Notes: generated by a model from the letters alone, not told the origin. Numbered from the stretch's first letter, positions 16,652 to 26,947 are shown. The stretch is 64,000 nt of DNA from Bacillota bacterium (GCA_023415825.1 JAEZJF010000006.1:124001-188000); one strand, 5' to 3'. Numbers and translations: made by a program.

Positions 16652-17229
16652 AAATTGAAAACTATTTGAGCAAACTAAATTGGGAAATCAGGGATTTACC
16701 TGCCGAGTACAAGATGGATATCTTAAAGGACTATGAGAATCATTTCAAAGAAGGTTTACTGGCAGGAAAAAAGGAAAATGATATCATACTCGAGCTTGGG
16801 GATGTTAATCTAATCGCGAGAAACATTTTAGAGGAATATTATACTGAACATCCTGGCGAGAGAAATAAACAAGAGGAACAAAAGTCGTTTGGAATAATCG
16901 TAGATACGACAATAAATATATTGAATCTTATAATTGTTGTTCCTTTTGTCTTTAGCATACATCTTATGGTTATTTGTCTTTACATCATTGTTTATTTAAT
17001 GCTTGCAATGCCAATATTTCTGTGCTTAAAACTACTATTCCCTATGTTGCCAATAACGGTAGGATTCGATATAGAAATGATCTGGTTAAATATTTTAACT
17101 GCTATCGTTTTATCAGCAATAGGCTATTTTTTGATTAAAAAATTCAAAAAGTACGGCTCAGTGTTCTTTAGCTGGGTCTCCGGATACTATGGAAAAAGCT
17201 TTAAATTCATCAATGGGAAACAATGTTAA
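16648..17229 (+). CDS. HAAS-domain (DUF1700-like) membrane protein
   Basis: 193 residues. The N-terminal 65 or so form the HAAS signalling domain (YLSKLNWEIRDLPAEYKMDI, then a KENDIILELGD-type segment), normally found next to PadR regulators. Two or three hydrophobic segments follow (about 95-125, 130-150 and 155-175) with a basic end (KKFKKYG). Likely a membrane sensor or accessory partner of the PadR-like regulator; this role is inferred from family context. Confidence 0.85.
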   Translation: MKIENYLSKLNWEIRDLPAEYKMDILKDYENHFKEGLLAGKKENDIILELGDVNLIARNILEEYYTEHPGERNKQEEQKSFGIIVDTTINILNLIIVVPFVFSIHLMVICLYIIVYLMLAMPIFLCLKLLFPMLPITVGFDIEMIWLNILTAIVLSAIGYFLIKKFKKYGSVFFSWVSGYYGKSFKFINGKQC

Positions 17230-17253
17230 CACTGTTCCAACATAATAATAGTG

Positions 17254-17269
17254 GTAGTTTGATGGAATT
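17254..17269 (+). repeat. 16-bp direct repeat, right copy
   Basis: Exact copy of 16175-16190. About 70 bases further (17334-17346) there is an imperfect inverted copy (TCCATTAAACT), so a long hairpin can also form after the HAAS gene. Confidence 0.6.
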
Positions 17270-17368
17270 TGATCATATGCCTTAAAAACGAAAAAGATAA
17301 GATAAGCATATGGTTCAGGAGGTTTTTGATACTACAATCCATTAAACTCTAAAAAAGGAATTTTAATT

Positions 17369-17575
17369 ATGCCTATACCCTCGGCGGTTTTTAACTATTT
17401 AGCTGCTTATGCACAAGCCGGACAAATTTTTGACTATTTTTTGAACTCCGTAGGTGATAAAAATAGCGGCGTTAAAAAAATAAAAGAATTGACAAATTCT
17501 TTGAATAAACCTGTTGTAATCAATGATAATATCGTTTCAAGGTCCCGTATAGAAAATTTCTTATACGGGCTTTAA
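17369..17575 (+). CDS. Possible small protein, 68 residues
   Basis: Open frame with AAGGA nine bases before its ATG. The translation is soluble, with no motif I recognise. Its last codons are part of a hairpin (CCCGTATA / TATACGGG, 17544-17569), so that part could be a terminator rather than coding. No related gene nearby. It could be a real small gene or a remnant. Confidence 0.35.
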   Translation: MPIPSAVFNYLAAYAQAGQIFDYFLNSVGDKNSGVKKIKELTNSLNKPVVINDNIVSRSRIENFLYGL

Positions 17576-17644
17576 AAGCCTATTTATGCATTAATCCAAG
17601 GCTAAACTGTCCACTTTATTTTTTATACGGTAATCCCTGCTATA

Positions 17645-17681
17645 GAGAAAACAAGGTCACAACAGCCAGAACTGTGTGACC
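17645..17681 (-). terminator. Terminator of the Rhs toxin/immunity operon
   Basis: GGTCAC / GTGACC stem extended by ACAG/CTGT, followed on the minus strand by TTGTTTTCTC. It lies 11 bases after the immunity-position gene. Confidence 0.8.
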
Positions 17682-17691
17682 TATCTTCATT

Positions 17692-17997
17692 TTATTTAAT
17701 AAATTCAGCAAAGTTTTTACATAAATCTTTTAGTAATTCATGGTTTTCCCGTTTTACGGCATATACATAATTCCAAACAAAACTATCAGAACTATATACA
17801 AGCACAAAATCAAATTCACCATTACTTAGTAAACATGCTTTACTAGTCTCGTCTTCGGTTTGTTTAATAATTCTTACGCCCTTGATTTCTGTGAATTTGT
17901 CCTGTATTAAGTTAAAATCAGCTCTTTGCATTAATCCGTCAAAAATCAACTCTATATTGCCACTATCAAGTAATACTTCTGCAATTTTAAATTTCAT
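17692..17997 (-). CDS. Putative immunity protein for the Rhs toxin
   Basis: 101 residues from the ATG at 17997, with GGAGG five bases upstream, 11 bases after the Rhs stop codon. Small, soluble and acidic, with no signal peptide and no family I recognise. In polymorphic toxin systems the gene directly downstream of the toxin almost always encodes the cognate cytoplasmic inhibitor. The function is assigned by position only. Confidence 0.6.
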   Translation of the reverse strand: MKFKIAEVLLDSGNIELIFDGLMQRADFNLIQDKFTEIKGVRIIKQTEDETSKACLLSNGEFDFVLVYSSDSFVWNYVYAVKRENHELLKDLCKNFAEFIK

Positions 17998-18008
17998 AGC
18001 AACCTCCA

Positions 18009-21000
18009 TTACTTTATTCCAAGTGATTCATTTACACTAGTTCTTGACCTTTGTGCAGCATTTACAATTTCTTGGTATAATGAATCACCTTGAAAACCTT
18101 TATCCGAATATTTTTTGACAACTTGTTCCCATGTTAAGTTAGGGTCTGTCTTATTTAGTGAAGCAGCTAGTTCTCTATCTGCCATTAAATCTCTCGCTTG
18201 AGTCCTAAACTGATTTCTTAAATTAACCGCCTGTCTAGCTTGTTGTTCTAATGAGAGATTTTTATCAATCATGTTTGGTATTTTGGATTCTTGCTGTAAA
18301 TACCACGTTCTTGCTTCCACGTTACTTAAAGTACCAGACTTCAGAGTACTACTCGTTCCCTTTGAAACATCATCAGCTTTGCTGCCAACATTTAATGCAT
18401 CAATAAATTCATCAAACGCCATATCACCAACCAAAGATGATAATTCAGCAAAACCAATGTAAAATTTCATTTCCCTTTCTTCAGGTGACAATTTTTCTCT
18501 GTACCCGGATTCGGCAGTTGCTCCTATAATTAATTCACCAAGTTCTACAGCACCTCCAATATCCACAAATCTAAGCATACTTGAAATATTTGTAATATAG
18601 TTTTTTTCTGCCCCCTTAACAGGATTTAATCTATATTCAGGATCATGCATTCTTGCAAATTTTTCTAACACCTTAATAGGATTTAGTCTGAACTCAGGAT
18701 CATGCATTCTTATAAAACTATCTGTACTGGATACATTATCAGGTTTACTTGTATTTTTAGGCCAAAGTGCATCAAATACTATTGTCTTTATAGCGTAACT
18801 AACTATGTTGGATTTTATATGTTTCTCCACTTTTTCTTGTTGTCCATTTGAAACATAGAGTAGTTTTGCATATGTTGACCCGTCTACTTTTCCTGTTATA
18901 TTTAATCCATATTGTTTTTGAAAAGCTTTAACAGCATTTTCGGTTAATTCACCGTATGAACCATCAACATCTAGTTTGGTTATGCTTAAATTAGACTTGT
19001 TTAAGCACTCTTGTATTATTGAAACCTGAGGCTTCGTTCTATCACTTGTTTTTGACCTAGATAAAAATATATCAGTCCCTGATGAGCCAAAGTTATTAAC
19101 TTTAATCGTACGTGTACTTGTTTTTGTACCAGGTATCTTCCCATACGATTCCAGTTCATCTTTGTGCTCATAATACCACTCCTGTGGGGTAAATGGCACA
19201 AATTCTGTTCCGCTGGTTATTGTAGTCTGATTATAGCTTTCATGAAAGGTTCTACTGTCTATAACTTCATCTGCATCGTCTCCTGCGTCTGGATTATATC
19301 TAACTTTTATGTATCCAACAAGATATAACCAATACTCATAGAGTGTATCAGTCCACGAGGTATACCATCCATCTGCTCCTTTTACTGTATTACTGTTATA
19401 TGAGCTATCACTCCAATAATCCATTTTAGCGTACATATATTGTTCAAATCCAGTGCCATATTCATTTGTTTCTGTCCAAAATTCTCTCATATCCGACTCA
19501 GCATAGCCTAGAGGATCCCACCTGTTGACAGGATTATTACCTACATAGGCATACCTGTTCTGGGTATAGGGCTTTAACAGGTCACCATAGTAAGAGTCTT
19601 CGGTGGTGAAGCGTCCAACATTGGGGGAATACCATCTGGAGTGCATGTCTACAAGGCTTGCCTTGGGGTCGTATTGCTTGCCTGTATAACCGAATGTGTT
19701 ATAGGGTGCGGTTATTCCTGTATAGATGTTACCGAATACGTCATAGCGGTAATCTTCAATCACATCACCATGGCGGTTTGTAATGGCGGATACATTTCGA
19801 AGACCATCATAATGATAGTACATTAGCCCGCCGGTTGTTTTAAGATCCGGACCACGGCCATCAAGGCCATGGTTCCCAAACATCTTCTTGGAAACGATAC
19901 TCTCGTTGGCGTAATAGTACTCTCCCAATGGGGAACCATTACCGGTATATTCATTCAGAACGTTGATTCCAAACCCATCGTAAAGATATCTTGTTACATC
20001 TGTTTCAATCTTTAAAGGCTTATTGGGCTTATTATTACTATTACTGTTGTCATTTCCATTACCATTGTTTTTGCCGTTTCCGTTATTCTTACCATTTCCT
20101 TTGCCGTTTCCATTTGTTGTTCCGCTTCCATTTTTAATGCTGTTTCCACCGTTGCCATTTGACTTGGATTCCTTAAGCTGTCCCGGAGGGATAAAGCCTG
20201 AGTTTCCATTTCCGGAGTTATTCCCGGAGTCATATCCGGGGTTCTCCTTATAGTAAGCTTCGGTACGGCTTGCCTTTCTGCCAAAGGCATCATATTCATA
20301 AGCTACATAAGAACCATCGCCATATTCTACTCTTTCGAGCATTCCAGACGGTGCATAGCTATAATTAATATCATAGTTACCGCTAGTTGCCTGTATCAGA
20401 TTACCATCGGCGTCATAACTGTACTGCTTCTGTCCGTCGCTCAAGAGTCTGTTGGCGTCGTCGTAGGTATAGTTCATGGTACCATAATCAGTTGTCATGC
20501 TTGTCCTGTTTCCTACGGCATCGTAGGTATAGGCAGCTTCTGCTGTAGGGTCCATGAGATAATCCGGTTGTTCCTGATACTTGAGAAAACCAGCTTCAGT
20601 GTCCTCTAAAGTAATATCGATCTCCCAAGGCTTTGGCTTCTTCTCCTTTTTGACCTTGTCATTGATTTTCTTTACCTTTTCAGCATCATTACCTTTTCCA
20701 TTATTCTGTTTTTCTTTATTGTCCTTGTCTTTCCCGTTTCCGTTGTTCTTGTCTTTTCCGTTGCCATTGTTTCCGTTACCATTGTTGTCATCTTCTTTTT
20801 GATTGCCTTTGCCATTCCCGTTGTTGCCATTGTTGTTTTCATTGCCCTTACCATTGCTGTTCCCGTTATCATTACCGTTATTGTCATTACCGTTTCCGTT
20901 GCCGTTATTCCCATTGCTATTATCACTGTTCCCGTTGTTCCCTCCATTCCCGTTGTTTCCGTTATTTCCGTTGCCCTTATCTTCATCTTTCTCTTTACTG

Positions 21001-24000
21001 TTACTGTTACTATTGCCTTTATCATTGCTATTTCCGTTGGAGGCAAAAGTAATGGCCTCATTCACAGCATTGAGCTTAAAGGAAAGGAATTTCTTTGCGG
21101 GGTTGCTTTTACCATTGGACTTTTCATTCTCTTTTTTCTGACTCTCCTGTTCTCCCTGTTCGTCCCCTTCTTCACCGTTTGCCGGTTCGCTTATATTCAG
21201 AGCTGCATCTACCGAGTCATCCTGCTCTATCGGACTTAATCTCTCAGGCAGTACCAGTTCCTTTTCACGTATGCCATTAATCTTTTCAATGGGGTACTCC
21301 ACATGGATAATACGATTCAAATCATCGTACTCAAAGGTTGTTACAGCCCCATCCTCTTCTATTTGTCTTATCTTGTTTCCTGCTTCATCGTATTCATAGG
21401 TATAGGAAGAAATAATGCCATCTGGTCCGTTGTTCACGATGCTTTCAAGGTTCCCATCGCTATCATAGGTTGTTTCAACAGATGTGTCGTTAGGGTGTTT
21501 TCTTAGAACCTCCCGACCCAGCTCATCATAATCAAAGGAAGTAACCCTTCCCTCCGGATCGGTCATGGTCTTAACCTGGTTGTTTTCATTATAGGTATAG
21601 GTAATAATCCTTTCCTCGGGGTCTATAATACTTGTTCTGTTCCCTAATGCGTCATAAGTAAAAGATGATGTTTTTTCCATCAATCCATCGGTTTGTGATA
21701 TCAGCCTACCAAGGGAATCATAGGTGAAAGACAGGCTTGAATCCTTGGAAGAAGCATTGGCAACCTGCCCAAGAAGATCATATTCAAAGCCAACAGTGTC
21801 ACCATTTTCATAGTGGATTTGAGTTAATTCGCTTCTCTTATTGTAGTTGTAGGCTGTAGCCTGATCTTCTGCACTAATCTCCTTTGTCAATCTGTTGGAC
21901 AGATCATATTCATAGGTTTTTGATTGGCCTGTGGCATTTGTTTCCCTAACAAGGTTTCCATTAAGATCATACTGGTATTTTGTTGAATTACCGTTAGCAT
22001 CAATGTTTTCTATAAGATTGCCGGATTGATCATAGGTGTAAAGGGTACTGCTGCCCAGAGCATCCGTCACCTGGGTTAATTGTCCTACAGAATCATAGTT
22101 GTAGGAGGTTTCTCTGCCCATGGGATCAATGACATTGGTAAGGTTTCCAATAGCATCATACTGATAGGTATTGGTAAAGCCATTTGGAGTACTTTCAGAA
22201 ACCAGTCTGTCAAGTTCATCGTATTCGTATCCCCATTTTTGACCGGCGGCATCCATATAGTCAATTAGGCTTCCAACGCGGTTATAGGACAAAGTACTTT
22301 TCTGCCCTAAAGGATCAGTTATTTCTGTGAGACGTCCTAAAAGGTCATAAGTTCTGTTGGTGATCCTTCCTAATGGGTCCTTAACGCTGATGGGATTGGA
22401 TTCTTCATCGTAGGTTGTCTCATAAACATTGCCCTGGGCATCTGTTATATGGGTCATCCTGCTGAGGGCATCATAGGTGTAAGATGTCACATTGCCCAAT
22501 GGATTGGTTTCCTTTATGAGCCGACCTGCTCTGTCATAATCATAGGAAGTAACCGCTCCAAGGGGATCGGTAACAGAAGTAAGTCTGTTACCCGCATCAT
22601 AGGCATAGAGTGTTTTTGCACCGGAGGAATCTGTGGTTTCCCTAACATTCCCCAAAAGATCATAGGCATAGGACAAGCTCCCGCCCCTGGGATCGGTAAC
22701 GCGGGCAAGCTCTCCCCTCTGAGAATAAGAATAGGATGTCCTGGCTCCACGAGGATCAGTAATCTCTGAAAGCATGCCAAGACCATTATATGAATATCGA
22801 TAGCTTCTTCCCAGAGCATCTTTTTCGTCTTTGACACGTCCCATCGCATCATATGTAAAGCTCCGGACATTTCCTGCTTCATCTGTCACAGAGGACACAT
22901 TTCCTGTACTATCATAGGAGTATGAAATATTCCCTTCGGCAGCATTAATGATGTCTTGGAGCTGCCCTGCTTTGTCATAGGTATACTGTGTCATTCTTCC
23001 AAGCTGATCGATTTCTGCCGTAAGTCTTCCCGCCAGGTCATACTGATAGGTAAGCTTTTCTTTATCCGCCGTTGTCTGGGAGATGATATTGCCAATAGCG
23101 TCATATGTGTATTCGGTTACTGCACCCCTTCTATCGGTCTGGCTAATCAACCTGCTTAATAAATCATAGGTATAGCCGGTAGTGTTTCCATAAGGATCTT
23201 TGACCGACACGGGCTGTCCAACCTTGTTATATTCGATTGTTTGAGTATTCCCGAGAGGATCGGTTTCCTTAATGACATTGCCAATTGCATCATATTCATA
23301 GGAATAGGCTGCACCAATAGGGTCTGTAATACGAGCTAAACGGCCCGCTTTGTCATAATGATAAGAAGTAACAGCACCAAGAGCATTGGTTACGCTGGAT
23401 AAATAGCCATTTTGATTATAGGCATAAGCTGTTTTTGCTTCAACTGCATCGGTTAAGGAAAGTAAATTCCCCTCTGCATCATAGTCATAGGTTGTTTTAT
23501 TCCCTAATGGATCAATGACCGCTATTGGCAGACTAAGGCTGTTATACTGATATTGGGTTATATTTCCAAGAGGATCTTTTGATGCTACCATTCTGCCAAG
23601 CAAGTCATATTCCATGGTTGAAACGGCCCTATCAGGCATTTTTACATTTTTCACCTGGCCCATGGCGTCATATTCATATTGAACAGCATGACCTAAGGGG
23701 TTAGTGATTGAAAGAACTTTTCCCGAAGGGCTATATGCATAGGTTGTTGTTCTTCCGGTTGGGTCGGTAGAGGCCGTGAGGTTTCCGGATGCATCATATT
23801 GCATTTCGGTTGCGGCACCATTGGGGCCTATGGTCTTTGTCAGTTGACCCATCACATCGTAGATTAATTCGGTGTCATTTCCGAGAGCATCTGTTACCTT
23901 GGTGATTCGATTCAAATTATCGTATTCATAGAGGGTCTTTCCTCCCTGAGGATCGGTAACAGCTTTTACTCTGTCAAGCTGGTCGTATTCCCATAGGGTG

Positions 24001-26864
24001 GTATTACCCAGAGCATCAATAGCTTGGGTTCTTCTTCCAAAGCTGTCATATTCGATTTTTGATGTATATCCAAGTGCATCGATAATATTCACTAACCGAT
24101 TGTTTTTATCATAGCGGTAGAACTGAACCGAGCTATCAGGAAGCGTAACCTTCGCCAGATTGTTATGAATATCAAAGGAGACTTCTGTTATTTTGTTGGT
24201 TTTCCCTGTGTATTTAATGAGTCGGTCATAATTGTCATATTCATACTTTTCACTGTTTCCATTAGCATCAATGAGTTCGATAAGCCTGCCTGCGCTATCG
24301 TATTGATACTCCGTTATATTGTTCTCAGCATCTTCAATTGATTTCGTCCTACCTAACGGATCATAGGTATATTCAGTAATGCCCCCATTAGGTGCGGTAA
24401 CTTTAATGAGTTGTGAGCGAAGATTGTATTCATAATATACCGTTCTACCATCGGGATCAGTTACTGATGCCATATTTCCGTCGGGATAATAGGTAATGGC
24501 TGTTTTTTCACCATTTCTGCCTGTTATAGCAATAATCTGATTATTGGCATCATACTCGGCTTTGCTTTCCCTACCATCAGGATAAATGCAAGTTATAGGT
24601 CTGCCTGAAGCATTATAGACATAACTGTAGCTTGTTCCATCAGGAAGTGTCTCGGTCATCAATTGACCTGCTGCATTATACTCATAGGATGTTGTATTTC
24701 CGAGTGCATCTGTTTTTGAAAGAGGCCTGCCCATCACATCGTAAGCAATGGATATCGTTCTTTCCATCCCGTCTGTTACAGATATGACTTGACCTTTTTT
24801 ATTATAGGTATAATCAAAGCTTCCATCCGGGCCTGTTGCGTTGGAAACACCGTATATTCCGTATTCATAAGTAATTTTCCTGCCACCCGGCATTTCGATA
24901 CTTATGACCCTACCAAGTGCATCACGCTCCAATGTGGTTGAAAAACTGTTTTCGTCTTTTACAGAAATACTTCTCCCCGCTGAATCATATTCGAAGAAAT
25001 AATCTCTGCCAATGGTATCTGTAGTTTGTTTAACTTGTCCAGTCTTGTCATAGTGATAAGTGTAGGTCTCTCCGTTAGCGTTTATAAGATTCACAAGCCG
25101 ACCAGCTTTGTCATAATTATAGTTTGTTTCATATCCCAATGCATCAATAGAACTGATGAGACGGCCTACTTCATCATAAACCATCTGCGCCGTTCCACCG
25201 TTGGAATAGGTTTCAGTAAGAATCCGTCCTGCTTCATCGTAGGTATAGACGGTCTGAGCTCCTGTGGCTGAGGTGCTTTTTATAATGTTGCCAAATGCAT
25301 CATACTCAAAGCTGCTGGTCTTCCCATCAACTGTTATGGTCAAAAGCTGACCATAGGTATCATAGGTAAATCGTGTTTTAATACCCAAAGGGTTGATCTG
25401 AGCGATCAAGCTGCCCTTATCATCATATTCGTACTTTGTTTCACTTCCGTCAGGTGCCGCTTCTTTAGTTGGTAGGCCAAATACAGAATGATACTCGGTA
25501 GTTTGAACACTGTTATCAACACCTGTCACTTTTATTGGCCGGCCATAGCTATCATATTCTGTTAATCGTGTTCCTTCAGGCCCTCTAACCTCTGTGCAGC
25601 GGTCTTTATCATCATAAACATATATTGTTTCATCGCCTATTGGATTGATTTCCTTGACAATTTGATTGTCGTCGTTATAGAAGTACTTCTTTGTATGGCC
25701 TAAAGCATCGGTCATGGTTGTAGATCCATTACCATAGGTAAATTTAAAGGTATCAATACCAAGAGCATTTGTTACCTTGACAGCCTTACCATCCGAATTA
25801 TAGGAGTAGGACTCGGTACCTCCCTCCTGATCGGTTATGCCATTAAGCCTGTAAGCACCATCGTAAGAATAATGGATTGCAGTTTCATCTTCACTGATAA
25901 CCTTGATGAGACAATTGTTTTGATCATATTGATAGGTCTTTTTATAAATCTCAGGAATTTCTACAGAACTAATCACATCACCATTCCAGGTCAACGTGAT
26001 TTCTCTTCCTGTAGTATCCTTTATCAGAATAATTTTGCCGTCAATATTATAATCAAATGTTAAAGTATTGCCATATCGGTCTTCCTCTTTAATGAGCTGA
26101 CCTGCCGTTTTGGGCTGTGTTCTCCAGGGTGCAATATACCCTTTATAGAATGATTTGGAGCCATCCATGTGAGTTACAGCATACAATTCCGGGCCTATTC
26201 TTGTAAGAATATCACCGGTCTCCGCTGCCTCATAATGTCCTTTATCAAGATCATAATTAATAAGGTTATCGCCTTCAAAGCTATTGACAAAGCCATCCGG
26301 GTCATCCTGCACAAATTTATAGGAGACAACCGAGCCATCTGCTTTGAACTCCGCCATGTCGAATTCACTGTACATTCTAAGGTATCCACCAAGATTGCTG
26401 CTCCAGCCACGGCCAAAGTGTCCGATATCTGTTATCAAGCTTGAATAGCTTCTTGTGAGAACAAAATCCATGCCTATTCCCGACAGGTAGATATCCTCAA
26501 CATACTGTCTAACTGCACCTGAAGCAGGCGCAACAGGATGTTCTGATGAATTTTCATCAGGCGGTGGCTCGGGAAGATTGATGGCTGAGGGTGCTTCCGG
26601 AGGATTGAGCATATTACCGCTTCCCCCTGGGATTGATGGTACAACACCACTTAATGGATTCGGTATATTAAAGGGATTGCCCTGGAAGCCATTGATATTA
26701 TTCAGAACATCATCAGGCATTAAGAATGGGGGTGCGTCTCCCCACGAAGGGTATGAATTCAATGCGAAGGCTTGGTTCGGATAGAATAGTGAAGTAACCA
26801 AAAAGGCAATGAGTAAAAGAATAGAAACGATCTTGCGGCTCTTGAAAGACGTTTGAATACTCAT
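18009..26864 (-). CDS. Secreted YD-repeat/Rhs polymorphic toxin (WapA-like)
   Basis: 2,951 residues from the ATG at 26864 (GGGGAG nine bases upstream), which gives a clean signal peptide ending AFA at residue 34. Order: Pro-rich linker and a DUF6531-type module (to about 150); dozens of YD repeats forming the shell, including a first Asn/Gly-rich break (about 1910-2090) and a second (about 2210-2285); Rhs core end YVGNNPVNRWDPLG (about 2440); a variable region with a peptidoglycan-binding domain (about 2620-2676, VDGSYGELTENAVKAFQKQYG); a pre-toxin segment (KLSPEEREM); and a C-terminal domain of about 100 residues, the candidate toxin. Rhs/WapA proteins deliver the C-terminal domain into neighbouring cells. 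I do not recognise its activity. Expression is controlled by the c-di-GMP riboswitch upstream. Confidence 0.93.
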   Translation of the reverse strand: MSIQTSFKSRKIVSILLLIAFLVTSLFYPNQAFALNSYPSWGDAPPFLMPDDVLNNINGFQGNPFNIPNPLSGVVPSIPGGSGNMLNPPEAPSAINLPEPPPDENSSEHPVAPASGAVRQYVEDIYLSGIGMDFVLTRSYSSLITDIGHFGRGWSSNLGGYLRMYSEFDMAEFKADGSVVSYKFVQDDPDGFVNSFEGDNLINYDLDKGHYEAAETGDILTRIGPELYAVTHMDGSKSFYKGYIAPWRTQPKTAGQLIKEEDRYGNTLTFDYNIDGKIILIKDTTGREITLTWNGDVISSVEIPEIYKKTYQYDQNNCLIKVISEDETAIHYSYDGAYRLNGITDQEGGTESYSYNSDGKAVKVTNALGIDTFKFTYGNGSTTMTDALGHTKKYFYNDDNQIVKEINPIGDETIYVYDDKDRCTEVRGPEGTRLTEYDSYGRPIKVTGVDNSVQTTEYHSVFGLPTKEAAPDGSETKYEYDDKGSLIAQINPLGIKTRFTYDTYGQLLTITVDGKTSSFEYDAFGNIIKSTSATGAQTVYTYDEAGRILTETYSNGGTAQMVYDEVGRLISSIDALGYETNYNYDKAGRLVNLINANGETYTYHYDKTGQVKQTTDTIGRDYFFEYDSAGRSISVKDENSFSTTLERDALGRVISIEMPGGRKITYEYGIYGVSNATGPDGSFDYTYNKKGQVISVTDGMERTISIAYDVMGRPLSKTDALGNTTSYEYNAAGQLMTETLPDGTSYSYVYNASGRPITCIYPDGRESKAEYDANNQIIAITGRNGEKTAITYYPDGNMASVTDPDGRTVYYEYNLRSQLIKVTAPNGGITEYTYDPLGRTKSIEDAENNITEYQYDSAGRLIELIDANGNSEKYEYDNYDRLIKYTGKTNKITEVSFDIHNNLAKVTLPDSSVQFYRYDKNNRLVNIIDALGYTSKIEYDSFGRRTQAIDALGNTTLWEYDQLDRVKAVTDPQGGKTLYEYDNLNRITKVTDALGNDTELIYDVMGQLTKTIGPNGAATEMQYDASGNLTASTDPTGRTTTYAYSPSGKVLSITNPLGHAVQYEYDAMGQVKNVKMPDRAVSTMEYDLLGRMVASKDPLGNITQYQYNSLSLPIAVIDPLGNKTTYDYDAEGNLLSLTDAVEAKTAYAYNQNGYLSSVTNALGAVTSYHYDKAGRLARITDPIGAAYSYEYDAIGNVIKETDPLGNTQTIEYNKVGQPVSVKDPYGNTTGYTYDLLSRLISQTDRRGAVTEYTYDAIGNIISQTTADKEKLTYQYDLAGRLTAEIDQLGRMTQYTYDKAGQLQDIINAAEGNISYSYDSTGNVSSVTDEAGNVRSFTYDAMGRVKDEKDALGRSYRYSYNGLGMLSEITDPRGARTSYSYSQRGELARVTDPRGGSLSYAYDLLGNVRETTDSSGAKTLYAYDAGNRLTSVTDPLGAVTSYDYDRAGRLIKETNPLGNVTSYTYDALSRMTHITDAQGNVYETTYDEESNPISVKDPLGRITNRTYDLLGRLTEITDPLGQKSTLSYNRVGSLIDYMDAAGQKWGYEYDELDRLVSESTPNGFTNTYQYDAIGNLTNVIDPMGRETSYNYDSVGQLTQVTDALGSSTLYTYDQSGNLIENIDANGNSTKYQYDLNGNLVRETNATGQSKTYEYDLSNRLTKEISAEDQATAYNYNKRSELTQIHYENGDTVGFEYDLLGQVANASSKDSSLSFTYDSLGRLISQTDGLMEKTSSFTYDALGNRTSIIDPEERIITYTYNENNQVKTMTDPEGRVTSFDYDELGREVLRKHPNDTSVETTYDSDGNLESIVNNGPDGIISSYTYEYDEAGNKIRQIEEDGAVTTFEYDDLNRIIHVEYPIEKINGIREKELVLPERLSPIEQDDSVDAALNISEPANGEEGDEQGEQESQKKENEKSNGKSNPAKKFLSFKLNAVNEAITFASNGNSNDKGNSNSNSKEKDEDKGNGNNGNNGNGGNNGNSDNSNGNNGNGNGNDNNGNDNGNSNGKGNENNNGNNGNGKGNQKEDDNNGNGNNGNGKDKNNGNGKDKDNKEKQNNGKGNDAEKVKKINDKVKKEKKPKPWEIDITLEDTEAGFLKYQEQPDYLMDPTAEAAYTYDAVGNRTSMTTDYGTMNYTYDDANRLLSDGQKQYSYDADGNLIQATSGNYDINYSYAPSGMLERVEYGDGSYVAYEYDAFGRKASRTEAYYKENPGYDSGNNSGNGNSGFIPPGQLKESKSNGNGGNSIKNGSGTTNGNGKGNGKNNGNGKNNGNGNDNSNSNNKPNKPLKIETDVTRYLYDGFGINVLNEYTGNGSPLGEYYYANESIVSKKMFGNHGLDGRGPDLKTTGGLMYYHYDGLRNVSAITNRHGDVIEDYRYDVFGNIYTGITAPYNTFGYTGKQYDPKASLVDMHSRWYSPNVGRFTTEDSYYGDLLKPYTQNRYAYVGNNPVNRWDPLGYAESDMREFWTETNEYGTGFEQYMYAKMDYWSDSSYNSNTVKGADGWYTSWTDTLYEYWLYLVGYIKVRYNPDAGDDADEVIDSRTFHESYNQTTITSGTEFVPFTPQEWYYEHKDELESYGKIPGTKTSTRTIKVNNFGSSGTDIFLSRSKTSDRTKPQVSIIQECLNKSNLSITKLDVDGSYGELTENAVKAFQKQYGLNITGKVDGSTYAKLLYVSNGQQEKVEKHIKSNIVSYAIKTIVFDALWPKNTSKPDNVSSTDSFIRMHDPEFRLNPIKVLEKFARMHDPEYRLNPVKGAEKNYITNISSMLRFVDIGGAVELGELIIGATAESGYREKLSPEEREMKFYIGFAELSSLVGDMAFDEFIDALNVGSKADDVSKGTSSTLKSGTLSNVEARTWYLQQESKIPNMIDKNLSLEQQARQAVNLRNQFRTQARDLMADRELAASLNKTDPNLTWEQVVKKYSDKGFQGDSLYQEIVNAAQRSRTSVNESLGIK

Positions 26865-26882
26865 GATATGCAACTCCCCATT

Positions 26883-26935
26883 CAAAAAAAATAAAATAAA
26901 AAAAGACTCATACCAAAACAACAGGCACAAGTCTT
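26883..26935 (-). terminator. Riboswitch expression platform (intrinsic terminator)
   Basis: Twelve-base stem with G-U pairs (AAGACTTGTGCC / GGTATGAGTCTT), nine-base loop, followed on the minus strand by a long T-rich run. It lies between the c-di-GMP aptamer and the Rhs ribosome site. The sequence GTCTTTAAGAC just upstream can pair with its 5' arm, which would allow switching. Confidence 0.85.
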
Positions 26936-26947
26936 AAAGACCTTATC

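Noticed and set aside
16175..17269. Short repeats considered as a CRISPR array
   Set aside because: Only two copies, more than 1 kb apart with genes between them; no regular spacers and no cas genes in the window.
20799..21239. Long plus-strand frames rich in Leu, Pro, Val and Ile opposite the Rhs gene
   Set aside because: They are the antisense of the Asn/Gly/Lys-rich linker of the toxin; composition follows from that and there is no ribosome site or family match.
18860..26300. Many similar 60-70-base units in the Rhs gene considered as DNA tandem repeats
   Set aside because: They are YD protein repeats with diverged codons, explained by the protein family.
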